Assembly (NCBI GenBank): GCA_900116395.1
Contig: FPAN01000007.1
Span: forward strand, 79,146-143,145
Direction: 5' to 3'
Origin: Lachnospiraceae bacterium XBD2001
Lineage (GTDB): Bacteria; Bacillota; Clostridia; Lachnospirales; Lachnospiraceae
Length of the DNA: 64,000 bases
A program made the position numbers and the translations under genes. A model generated the notes under the pieces. That model was given only the letters and a program-made list of their open reading frames with translations, did no database searches and was not told the origin of the DNA. Shown here piece after piece: positions 26,177 through 32,882 of the stretch; within the stretch, counting starts at the first letter, position 1; each line of letters opens with the position of its first letter.

Positions 26177-26638
26177 GTCTAATTGTAATTGTGGCGCATG
26201 CTTGCGAATCGTTACATTCCGCGTGGTACTATACTGTCCGAAGACCGTTCGGCCCGCATCATTTTGCTTATAACCACGTACCTGTACATAATAGGTTTTA
26301 CCCTCCGGCATCATGCCCAGTTCCTTAGTGGTCTTGGTGGTTCGATAGGTCTTAGAGAACCACATATTCTTGAATCGGGAAACCCGGAATTCGTACCCGC
26401 CGACGCCTGCGACTTCTCGGGTAGACATCTCAATCTTCCCCGGTTCATCGGAGCGCACGGTAAGGTTACCCACCGTTGGTACCGGATACTTGGATACCCA
26501 ATGGATGCCGTTGCCGGTATTCTCCAACCGATAATCCCGAAGCACCAGGCCGAAGCTCATGAGGATTACAAACGCCACCAGTACAATGGCCAGGATTCCA
26601 ACCTGTCCCCAGTTCTTAATTTTTCTTTTTGTTGCCAT
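26174..26638 (-). CDS. Membrane-anchored fibronectin type III-like protein
   Basis: A 154-aa protein with one N-terminal membrane helix (about residues 12-32) and an extracytoplasmic domain of about 100 residues. The pattern YEFRVSRFKNMWF ... KTYYVQVRGYKQNDAG ... TRNVTI is that of a fibronectin type III or related beta-sandwich repeat, common in clostridial surface proteins. It has no catalytic motif. Its stop lies in the terminator shared with the CLC gene. It may form a two-gene unit with the membrane protein gene 15 bases upstream. Role unknown, perhaps envelope-associated. Confidence 0.65.
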   Translation of the reverse strand: MATKRKIKNWGQVGILAIVLVAFVILMSFGLVLRDYRLENTGNGIHWVSKYPVPTVGNLTVRSDEPGKIEMSTREVAGVGGYEFRVSRFKNMWFSKTYRTTKTTKELGMMPEGKTYYVQVRGYKQNDAGRTVFGQYSTTRNVTIRKHAPQLQLD

Positions 26639-26653
26639 AGCAACGCCCCCTTT

Positions 26654-27004
26654 TTAGAAAAACTTCGAATGCCCCTTACGCAGTGCATAGGAGAATAATC
26701 CCCATAAAAGAAGAAACATTACGATCACTACGACATTAATCTTGGCATAGGCTTCGCCCAAATCCAACACATGCAAGTCCAGTCCTAAGGAAATGCCGCC
26801 AAATACCAAGCTTCCTGCCGCAAATGCGCATACCCATGGAAACAGATACTTGGCATAGCCCTTCGGATCACGGCAATTCTGCATGGACTGCGCCGGTACG
26901 ATGGAACTCGGAATGGTTCCGTCCTTCTTCATAACCACCGCGCAATACACAAGATATGCTCCAAGCAGTAATACAATCACGTCAAAAGCCATCATAAAGT
27001 CCAT
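26654..27004 (-). CDS. Small polytopic membrane protein, unknown
   Basis: A 116-aa protein with three hydrophobic segments (about residues 5-23, 56-78 and 91-110) and a basic C-terminal tail. The ATG at 27004, giving MDFMMAFDVIVLLLG, follows AGGAG by ten bases and fits better than an ATG at 27073 that lacks a ribosome site. It immediately precedes the fibronectin-like gene. I do not recognise a named family. Confidence 0.6.
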   Translation of the reverse strand: MDFMMAFDVIVLLLGAYLVYCAVVMKKDGTIPSSIVPAQSMQNCRDPKGYAKYLFPWVCAFAAGSLVFGGISLGLDLHVLDLGEAYAKINVVVIVMFLLLWGLFSYALRKGHSKFF

Positions 27005-27165
27005 ATCAAAAAATCTCCTATTCCACCCATTCAAATCCCAGTTATCATGGGATTTCTTTTCTATTCTCATCATACTACATTTTGTGGTTTATCTACAACA
27101 TTCTTCTCTTCCGCAAGATTTGGCTACTTTTAAAAAAGATATGGCAAGACCGGATTGTATACACA

Positions 27166-27308
27166 TGATATTATCTCGGAGTAAACGAACAAGAAATCAC
27201 TTTTTTAGTTTGTTATTTTCTCCTTAGGGCAGGCATATCCCCCCTTGTGTGTCTGTCTTATACCCCCCCTTTTTAGTACATCGCCTTCCCTCGGCGATGT
27301 ATTTTTTT
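27166..27308 (+). ncRNA. Candidate small RNA with two C-rich single-stranded motifs
   Basis: An extended -10 TGATATTAT (27166-27174) should start a transcript near 27181, which ends at a strong intrinsic terminator (stem ACATCGCC/GGCGATGT, 27278-27300, then seven T). The roughly 128-base RNA has no open reading frame with a ribosome site. A 5' hairpin is possible (AAACGAAC with GTTTGTT). Two C-runs, 27239-27244 and 27263-27269, sit between the hairpins, each preceded by TAT or TA. Such C-rich loops suit pairing with Shine-Dalgarno sequences. Confidence 0.5.
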
Positions 27309-27401
27309 GTCCATTTTTCAGTTTCCTAGGTAAAGCTGTGTTGCAGTTCTTTTATTTTTGTCTAATTAAATTGAAAATACACCACTTTTACGCAAAAGAA
27401 T

Positions 27402-27430
27402 TTGAATAATAAAATCGTATGATGTAAGAT
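27402..27430 (+). promoter_or_regulatory. Promoter of the cheY-cheX-like operon
   Basis: TTGAAT (27402-27407), 17-base spacer, TAAGAT (27425-27430), 39 bases before the start codon. A plain vegetative-type promoter; no flagellar sigma-type motif seen. Confidence 0.6.
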
Positions 27431-27469
27431 ATTTATATTAAAAGAGATTATGACACGAGGTAACAAAGT

Positions 27470-27844
27470 ATGTCTGAGAAAATCACGATTTTAGTCGGCG
27501 ACGACTCGATTCTCGCCCGTAAGCAACTGAAAGATATACTGGTCGGTATTCAGGACAATTTGGAGTTTGTAGATGCCTCAAATGGTCAGGAAGCTGTCGA
27601 CAAGTTCAAGGAAGTTCATCCGGATATCGTTTTTCTGGACATCGTGATGCCCGTGAAAGACGGCATCGCTGCCACAGCAGAGATTATTGCGGATGATCCC
27701 AAGGCCAAGATTATTATTGTCTCTTCTGTCGGAACACAGACACAGTTGAAGGCCGCAATTGAATCCGGAGCCAAAGACTTCATTCAGAAGCCGATTCGCG
27801 CGGAACAGGTGATTGCGATTTTTAACACCTATATAGGAGGATAA
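27470..27844 (+). CDS. CheY-like single-domain response regulator
   Basis: A 124-aa receiver domain with no output domain. Acidic pair D10-D11 in VGDDSILAR, phosphoacceptor D57 in the segment VFLDIVMP, SS after strand 4 and K in QKPIR are all present. It should be phosphorylated by a histidine kinase coded elsewhere. It starts a three-gene operon and is followed five bases later by a CheX-like gene, a probable phosphatase for it. No flagellar genes are in the window, so the output may not be motility. Confidence 0.9.
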   Translation: MSEKITILVGDDSILARKQLKDILVGIQDNLEFVDASNGQEAVDKFKEVHPDIVFLDIVMPVKDGIAATAEIIADDPKAKIIIVSSVGTQTQLKAAIESGAKDFIQKPIRAEQVIAIFNTYIGG

Positions 27845-27849
27845 CGCGA

Positions 27850-28731
27850 ATGTATGCACAGTTTTTCGGTGGATACCTACTGAGCAAAGAAGCAGTAACT
27901 CCTGAGCAGCTTACTTCCGCAATCTCACATTTATCCGATACCCACATCAAGTTAGGAACCTTGGCCATGCACAAGGGTTACATGACCGCTTCGGAAGTAG
28001 ATGAGGTGTGTTTCCTGCAGACCCGCGAAGACAAGCGTTTCGGTGAAATTGCCCTAGAGCGTTGCTACCTCTTTGAAGATCAGTTAGAAGATCTCCTGGT
28101 ATCCCAGACTCCGGATTACTTGGTTCTCGGACAGACCTTGGTGGATATGGGAGCCCTTACCAATGCGGAACTTGAGAGTCTGATGTATGATTATCAGACC
28201 GACAATGAGCTACAGGATTATTCCGAAGCCATGGCGGACAATACCACCACCGCCCGCCTGGTTGAGAATTTCTTTGAGATGCACCAACTTCCGGTCAACA
28301 ATTACGCGTTGACTTATGTCAATTTGCTCTTTAACAACTTAATCCGTTTTGTAGGCGAAGACTTCACTCCGATGGATCCGACCAAAATCGAAGAGTTGGA
28401 AGTAAACTACTGCATCTCCCAGCGATTGAGTGGTGTTGCGAAGTTTACCACCGCATTGGATATGACGCCGGATGTTGCAGTATCCTTTGCATCCCGTTAT
28501 GCGAAGATGGACTTCGATGCCTTCGATGAATACGTTCAGGCTTCCTTAGAAGATTTCCTGAACTTGCACAACGGACTGTTTTCCGTAAATATGTCCAACA
28601 ACTGTTCTGTGGAATTGAACTTGGATCCGCCAATGCACGAAGAGGGTCCGATAATGAAGTTGAATGAAACCGGTTTTGTCATTCCGGTGGTTTATCCATT
28701 CGGTACCATCTATATCGTCTTTGAGTTTTAA
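27850..28731 (+). CDS. Four 29-residue MshEN-like repeats fused to a CheX-like phosphatase domain
   Basis: A 293-aa protein. Residues 5-116 consist of four repeats with an exact 29-residue period: glycines at 7, 36, 65 and 94, hydrophobic residues just before each, T/T/F/T at 17, 46, 75 and 104. Each unit is 24 residues plus a five-residue spacer (SDTHI, TREDK, TPDYL), the geometry of the cyclic-di-GMP-binding MshEN domain; only the third unit keeps both the first-position Arg (R63) and final Gln (Q86). Residues about 150-293 resemble CheX, with an E-x-x-N signature in LEDFLNLHNG. CheX proteins dephosphorylate CheY, and the gene follows cheY by five bases with AGGAGG upstream. Confidence 0.65.
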   Translation: MYAQFFGGYLLSKEAVTPEQLTSAISHLSDTHIKLGTLAMHKGYMTASEVDEVCFLQTREDKRFGEIALERCYLFEDQLEDLLVSQTPDYLVLGQTLVDMGALTNAELESLMYDYQTDNELQDYSEAMADNTTTARLVENFFEMHQLPVNNYALTYVNLLFNNLIRFVGEDFTPMDPTKIEELEVNYCISQRLSGVAKFTTALDMTPDVAVSFASRYAKMDFDAFDEYVQASLEDFLNLHNGLFSVNMSNNCSVELNLDPPMHEEGPIMKLNETGFVIPVVYPFGTIYIVFEF

Positions 28732-28763
28732 CGTTTTTTATTCATACATGGAAGGAGACTCTT

Positions 28764-29000
28764 ATGAAAATTAAACACATTAAGAACACAGAAGCTTTTT
28801 TCAAAGTAATTGACAGCTGTACCGGTACCGTTGAACTGGTTACCAACGAGGGCGATCGCTTGAACCTTCGTTCCAAGTTATCCCAGTTTGTATCCTTATC
28901 CGCTCTGTTCTCTTCCGATAACTCCATTCCGGAGTTGGAACTGATTGCTTATGAGCCGGAGGATGCCAAGAAGTTACTGGAGTTTATGATCAATCAATAA
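28764..29000 (+). CDS. Small conserved-looking protein of the cheY-cheX operon
   Basis: A 78-aa soluble protein, MKIKHIKNTEAFFKVIDSCT onward, with mixed alpha/beta pattern and an acidic C-terminal half. GGAAGGAG lies before the ATG, 32 bases after the cheX-like stop, and the operon terminator follows. It probably belongs to the same signalling unit. No catalytic motif; function unknown. Confidence 0.7.
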   Translation: MKIKHIKNTEAFFKVIDSCTGTVELVTNEGDRLNLRSKLSQFVSLSALFSSDNSIPELELIAYEPEDAKKLLEFMINQ

Positions 29001-29015
29001 GTAAAAAGAAAAATC

Positions 29016-29051
29016 GGCCGGGATTGTAAACCAACAATCCCGGCCTTATTT
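29016..29051. terminator. Terminator between the cheX operon and thrC
   Basis: A perfect 12-base stem GGCCGGGATTGT/ACAATCCCGGCC (29016-29027 and 29034-29045) with T-rich ends both ways. It separates convergent transcripts. Confidence 0.92.
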
Positions 29052-29057
29052 TGTGTT

Positions 29058-30548
29058 TTATGAAATCTGTAAGAAGTTACGAACCACCTGTGGCATCTCG
29101 TCAACTTCGCAAATGGTCTTATGTCGAACCTCGGCGCTTCGAATCTCTTCGATGGCTCCCGGAATCTCTACCTTCGCTACCTCAGATAACTTATCGGTAA
29201 GCTCCATATCGGTAAGGTTTGCATCGTCTTCTCCGATGGCCTGCATGACGCTTCTGGTGAACTTGAATGGGCTTGCGGTAGATGCAATCACCGTTACCTT
29301 GTCATCCCCGGTCTCGGCCTTGTACTTGTTATATACGCATGCTGCAACTGCGGTATGGGTATCAATTACATATCCGGTCTTCTCATAGAGATCGCGAATG
29401 GTCTTGGTGGTCTCTTCCTCTGTTGCGTAGTTACCATAGAAATCTGCTAATTTCTTACGCATCTCATCGGTAATCTCATACTTACCGTCAGACTGCAATG
29501 CCTTCATGAATGCGGCATTGGCTGCATCATCCTCGCCGGCAATGCGATAAATCAAGCGCTCTAAGTTACTGGAGATTAAGATATCCATGGACGGAGAGCT
29601 GGTTAGCTTAAACTCTCTGTTCTTATCGTATACTCCGGTTCCGAAGAAGTCATAAAGGACCTTATTTTCATTGGATGCACACAAAAGCTTCGCAATCGGA
29701 AGGCCCATATTTTTTGCATAGTATGCAGCCAAAATATTACCGAAGTTACCGGTTGGTACGGTTACGTTAATCTTCTCTCCGGATGCAATCTTCTCTTCCT
29801 TCAGCAGTCTGGTATAAGCATATACGTAGTATACAATCTGCGGAACCAGTCGGCCGATGTTAATGGAATTGGCGGAGGAGAACTGATATCCTGCTGCATT
29901 GAGCTCCTCTGCCATCTCACGGTCGCCGAACATCTTCTTGACTCCGGTCTGGGCCTGGTCGAAGTTCCCGTTGATTCCTACGACGAAGGTATTATCGCCG
30001 GTCTGGGTGACCATCTGGCGCTTTTGAATATCGCTGACTCCATCCTTCGGATAGAACACGATAATCTTGGTTCCTTCTACATCTGCAAATCCTGCCAATG
30101 CTGCCTTACCGGTATCTCCGGAGGTGGCGGTCAGGATGACGATATCATTCTTCACCTGATTCTTGCGGGCTGCAGTAATCATCAAATGTGGCAAAATAGA
30201 CAATGCCATATCCTTAAATGCGATGGTCTTACCATGGAACAGCTCCAAATAGTATGCTCCGTCTGCATAGGTCAGTGGTGCAATCTCTTCCGTGTCGAAC
30301 TTCTCGTCATAGGCACGGTTGATGCAATTCTTAAGCTCCTCTTCAGTGTAATCCGTAAGCAGCAGCTTCATCACTTCATATGCGACTTCCTGGTAGGTCA
30401 TGTCGCTTAATTCTTCTAATGTCTTATCGAACTTGGGGATTGTGGTTGGAACGTAGAGTCCGCCGTCGGTGGCCAGTCCACGCAATACCGCTTGAGAGGC
30501 AGTTACCTGCTCTGCCTTGTTTCTGGTGCTAACATATTTTACTTCCAT
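29058..30548 (-). CDS. thrC: Threonine synthase
   Basis: A 496-aa PLP enzyme that converts O-phosphohomoserine to threonine. It has the PLP lysine in HGKTIAFKDMAL, the phosphate-binding TSGDTGKAAL, and PTGNFGNILAAYYAKNMG. It is of the longer yeast/E. coli type. The ATG at 30548 follows GGAAAAAAG; an in-frame start 69 bases upstream has no ribosome site. It is transcribed alone; no T-box or other leader could be recognised. Confidence 0.95.
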   Translation of the reverse strand: MEVKYVSTRNKAEQVTASQAVLRGLATDGGLYVPTTIPKFDKTLEELSDMTYQEVAYEVMKLLLTDYTEEELKNCINRAYDEKFDTEEIAPLTYADGAYYLELFHGKTIAFKDMALSILPHLMITAARKNQVKNDIVILTATSGDTGKAALAGFADVEGTKIIVFYPKDGVSDIQKRQMVTQTGDNTFVVGINGNFDQAQTGVKKMFGDREMAEELNAAGYQFSSANSINIGRLVPQIVYYVYAYTRLLKEEKIASGEKINVTVPTGNFGNILAAYYAKNMGLPIAKLLCASNENKVLYDFFGTGVYDKNREFKLTSSPSMDILISSNLERLIYRIAGEDDAANAAFMKALQSDGKYEITDEMRKKLADFYGNYATEEETTKTIRDLYEKTGYVIDTHTAVAACVYNKYKAETGDDKVTVIASTASPFKFTRSVMQAIGEDDANLTDMELTDKLSEVAKVEIPGAIEEIRSAEVRHKTICEVDEMPQVVRNFLQIS

Positions 30549-30626
30549 CTTTTTTCCTTTCCCTGTTGCGTTTCCTACAACGCCTCCATTATAGATGATG
30601 TCAAAATCCTCTGTCAATTAAATATC

Positions 30627-30861
30627 TATAGGCAACTTCCCCTACATATTATCCCCCAAAATTACTTTTATATAGACGTTTTGTGCTATGCGCTTTCACG
30701 CGAGATCGCTCTCGCTTTCTACTTCAGACGTAGCAGATACTACAAAGCTCTGCTTCGCAGACCTTCTAGTACTGACGTCTGAAGAGACTCGCTACTGAAA
30801 GCACATAGAACAAAACGTCTAATATCTTACTGCGGATAATACGTATGGGAAGTTGCCTATA
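30627..30861. mobile_element. MITE-like palindromic element
   Basis: Its 15-base ends are exact inverted complements (TATAGGCAACTTCCC at 30627-30641; GGGAAGTTGCCTATA at 30847-30861). Further complementary blocks run inward: ATTATCC/GGATAAT, TAGACGTTTTGT/ACAAAACGTCTA, CTATG/CATAG, GCTTTCA/TGAAAGC, CTTCAGACGT/ACGTCTGAAG, ending in a small TTC-loop hairpin. ATC flanks both sides and could be a 3-base target duplication. No transposase gene inside. The element lies in a 383-base gap between thrC and the AP2-like gene. Confidence 0.6.
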
Positions 30862-30925
30862 ATCACTACTCTGAACAAGTATTGAACAGACATGATTTTG
30901 CCTACTGCATGGATGGGTTTTACGG

Positions 30926-30931
30926 TATAAT
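30926..30931 (+). promoter_or_regulatory. -10 element giving a probably leaderless transcript of the AP2-like gene
   Basis: A perfect TATAAT ends six bases before the ATG at 30938, so transcription should start at or next to that A. No ribosome-binding site precedes either ATG 30938 or GTG 30932. The -35 region is weak. Confidence 0.5.
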
Positions 30932-30937
30932 GTGAGT

Positions 30938-31735
30938 ATGAGCAAGGGTGTTTATAAGACGACGAAAAAGAACGGAGACGTTTATTATCGGTGCAGCATT
31001 ACCAAACAGGGCAAGCATGTCAGTCTTGGTAGCTTTGCTACGTCCAAAGAAGCGTCACGGGCTTATAAAGAGGCTGAGAAGCTGTATTCTGACGAGTCGC
31101 TGAATCTATTGAATTTCAAGTCGGTTTGCAAGACCTTATCCCAGGACAAAGCCATTACGATTTTGAATCATAGAGACAACAAGATGTATATCAAGACTCC
31201 GATTTACTTAAGAACCGGTTTCTTCTCATATTTTCTAGAAGGTGTTGGTGAGTTGAAGTTTGACAACGACGATCTCTTCTACTACTCCAATCATCGCATC
31301 TTAATGCACGACGGGCATCTGTATGTGAACGACTATGGAATGCAGTACGGGATTCTTGCGCGATTTGGTATCAAGAACTTCGCCGTAGCCGGCAAGGATT
31401 ACGACTTCGCCAACGGAGACATGCTGGACTATCGGTACCAGAACATTATTGTCATTAACCGCTACCACGGTGTTACCATGGTTCCTTACGGCAACTCCTA
31501 TCGCCACGAGACCAAGATTCACATCAACGGGGAATTCCTGATTGGACGCTTCTCCGACGACAACGTAGCTGCCATCGCCTACAACAAGGCCGTGGATGCC
31601 GCTAGAGATGCCGGCATTACCAAGAACTTCATTCAGAACTATGTAGTGGATTACTCTCCCAAGGAATATGCGGAGGTGTATACCAAGATCCAGTTGCCGG
31701 CTAGGTATCTGGAGTATCTAACTAAGTGTAAGTAG
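30938..31735 (+). CDS. AP2/ERF-like DNA-binding protein with degenerate HNH region
   Basis: A 265-aa protein. Residues 2-50 form an AP2-like domain (GVYKTTKKNGDVYYRCSI ... LGSFATSKEASRAYKEA). The middle contains NGDMLDYRYQNIIVINRYHGV, which matches the end of AP2-associated HNH homing endonucleases (NGDxLDNRxxNL) but lacks the His where the catalytic residue would stand. A second AP2-like segment follows (IHINGEFLIGRFSDDNVAAIAYNKAVDAAR). It is probably a DNA-binding relic or a domesticated regulator derived from a homing nuclease. The ATG start is chosen because the -10 box would make transcription begin there; GTG at 30932 is the alternative. Confidence 0.65.
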   Translation: MSKGVYKTTKKNGDVYYRCSITKQGKHVSLGSFATSKEASRAYKEAEKLYSDESLNLLNFKSVCKTLSQDKAITILNHRDNKMYIKTPIYLRTGFFSYFLEGVGELKFDNDDLFYYSNHRILMHDGHLYVNDYGMQYGILARFGIKNFAVAGKDYDFANGDMLDYRYQNIIVINRYHGVTMVPYGNSYRHETKIHINGEFLIGRFSDDNVAAIAYNKAVDAARDAGITKNFIQNYVVDYSPKEYAEVYTKIQLPARYLEYLTKCK

Positions 31736-31819
31736 GTCGGGACATCCACTGCTGCCTTCAACACTTAGAATCTTATCAGGAATTAGAACCAGCATTTTTA
31801 AGTGCACTTTACACTAAAA

Positions 31820-31843
31820 AAGAAGCGTCAAAAGACGCTTCTT
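31820..31843 (-). terminator. DUF3800 gene terminator
   Basis: AAGAAGCGTC/GACGCTTCTT with an AAAA loop (+ strand), followed on the minus strand by a T-run (31814-31821). It lies 16 bases after the stop. Confidence 0.9.
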
Positions 31844-31858
31844 CATGCGAAACAATAT

Positions 31859-32542
31859 TTAAACAAATTCCTTTAGTTTTATTTTCTTCAAAAAATCCTT
31901 CTTCAAGTCTCTTACTGAATGAAATATACTTTTTTCAGATTCTGTGAGAGAATTCTTGTCAGCCTTAATCTTCAACAGTTCCAACGTACAAATCATATCT
32001 GCGACCTGCAACAATTTGTACTTATATGGCTTTACTTCAAGTTTTCGTTCAAATGATAATAGTTTCTCTCCTAAGACTTCCGTTAAGACTGAAGCCAACT
32101 GTTTCTGCCCATTATCATAATACAGTATCACTTTATCAAACGAAGAAAAGTAATCGTAATTATCCATTAGAAAGCGTTCCAAGGATGTTTTAATTCGGCC
32201 CTTCAATGATTCTTCATCTGTACACTCTTTTCGCTCAAATACAAAGCTCTTGTACGTCAGGGGTGCTGACTTAAAGAAGAAAAAGAGTTTCGTAAAAATT
32301 GCACGTCGCTCATTCGGTGATAAATTACAATATACTTCCTCTTTTCGAATCAACGGGGAAGTATGAACAACATGATTAAAAAAGCCTAGATTTGCCATCT
32401 CCCTATCAAGGGTCTTAATACTATCCTCTATATCATTATCTTGTTCATGAAATACCATTGAAAAAACATATTGCGGTGCAAATCTTGAATTATATTCTCC
32501 AAAGTCTCCTGACTCATCCACAAAAATGCTAAGTTCTTTCAT
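31859..32542 (-). CDS. DUF3800 domain protein
   Basis: A 227-aa protein opening with FVDESGDFG, the acidic signature of DUF3800, whose fold is thought to be RNase H-like. A second conserved region, LLQVADMICTLEL, contains the typical Q-x-ADM motif. The family is scattered in bacteria and phages and often sits in mobile or defence-like contexts; its function is not established. GAGG stands four bases before the ATG. The transcript starts with a structured element and terminator-like hairpin directly upstream, see 32551-32614. Confidence 0.85.
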   Translation of the reverse strand: MKELSIFVDESGDFGEYNSRFAPQYVFSMVFHEQDNDIEDSIKTLDREMANLGFFNHVVHTSPLIRKEEVYCNLSPNERRAIFTKLFFFFKSAPLTYKSFVFERKECTDEESLKGRIKTSLERFLMDNYDYFSSFDKVILYYDNGQKQLASVLTEVLGEKLLSFERKLEVKPYKYKLLQVADMICTLELLKIKADKNSLTESEKSIFHSVRDLKKDFLKKIKLKEFV

Positions 32543-32550
32543 AATTCCTC

Positions 32551-32614
32551 AAAAAAAATAGCGGGGAGTCTCCCCGCCGAGTTGGTTGGACCTTGGCACT
32601 ACGGCCAGCCCAAA
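32551..32614 (-). ncRNA. Structured RNA upstream of the DUF3800 gene (DUF3800-motif-like)
   Basis: Read on the minus strand, the first hairpin is made of TTGGGC with GTCCAA outside and TGGC/GCCA inside around CGTAGT (32586-32613). An unpaired CCAACTC follows. The second is a perfect GC hairpin GCGGGGAG/CTCCCCGC (32561-32577) followed by TATTTTTTTT. Its 5' end matches the predicted start of transcription. Computationally found DUF3800 RNA motifs (several numbered types, Weinberg and colleagues) sit in just this position; which type this is cannot be told by eye. Confidence 0.65.
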
Positions 32615-32624
32615 AGCTAATTAA

Positions 32625-32652
32625 ATAGTACCACATAACCCGATTTTGTCAA
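32625..32652 (-). promoter_or_regulatory. Strong promoter for the structured RNA and DUF3800 gene
   Basis: Minus-strand TTGACA (32647-32652), 16-base spacer ending in TGG, TACTAT (32625-32630): consensus -35 with extended -10. Confidence 0.75.
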
Positions 32653-32750
32653 GTAGAAGCGTGCTCTAGTATCTCTTGTTAACGATGGCGACTTAACCAC
32701 TTTTCTCTTATAATCCATACCCCTGACAGCAACAATGTGGGATGTCCTCT

Positions 32751-32838
32751 TCACTATTCCTTCACTATATTTCACTATTTTTTCACTATTTTTCACTATT
32801 TCTTCACTATTTTTCACTATTTTTCACTATTTTTTCAT
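32751..32838. repeat. Eight TCACTAT units in T-tracts at helical spacing
   Basis: TCACTAT begins at 32751, 32762, 32772, 32783, 32793, 32804, 32814 and 32824, intervals of 10-11 bases (mean about 10.4). The T-runs between them are thus in phase with the DNA helix, which should bend the DNA. The array lies about 100 bases upstream of the DUF3800 promoter. A frame through it would code a heptad repeat, but it has no ribosome site. Confidence 0.8.
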
Positions 32839-32840
32839 TA

Positions 32841-32874
32841 AAAAAATCCCGCTACACATAAACTGCGTAGCGGG
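32841..32874 (-). terminator. Terminator of the GH114-like gene
   Basis: CCCGCTAC/GTAGCGGG (32848-32855 and 32867-32874) followed on the minus strand by a T-run. Confidence 0.88.
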
Positions 32875-32882
32875 TATTGTAG

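Noticed and set aside
30492..30782. 96-aa plus-strand frame upstream of the AP2-like gene
   Set aside because: Begins antisense within thrC and ends inside the palindromic element; no coding signature.
32617..32817. 66-aa frame with four heptad repeats (KNSEEIV type)
   Set aside because: It is the translation of the phased T-tract array and then runs through the DUF3800 promoter; no ribosome site and no promoter of its own.
32551..32838. Type III toxin-antitoxin (ToxIN/AbiQ) locus
   Set aside because: Layout is similar but the protein is DUF3800, not ToxN, and the tandem repeats lie upstream of the promoter so they are not in the RNA.
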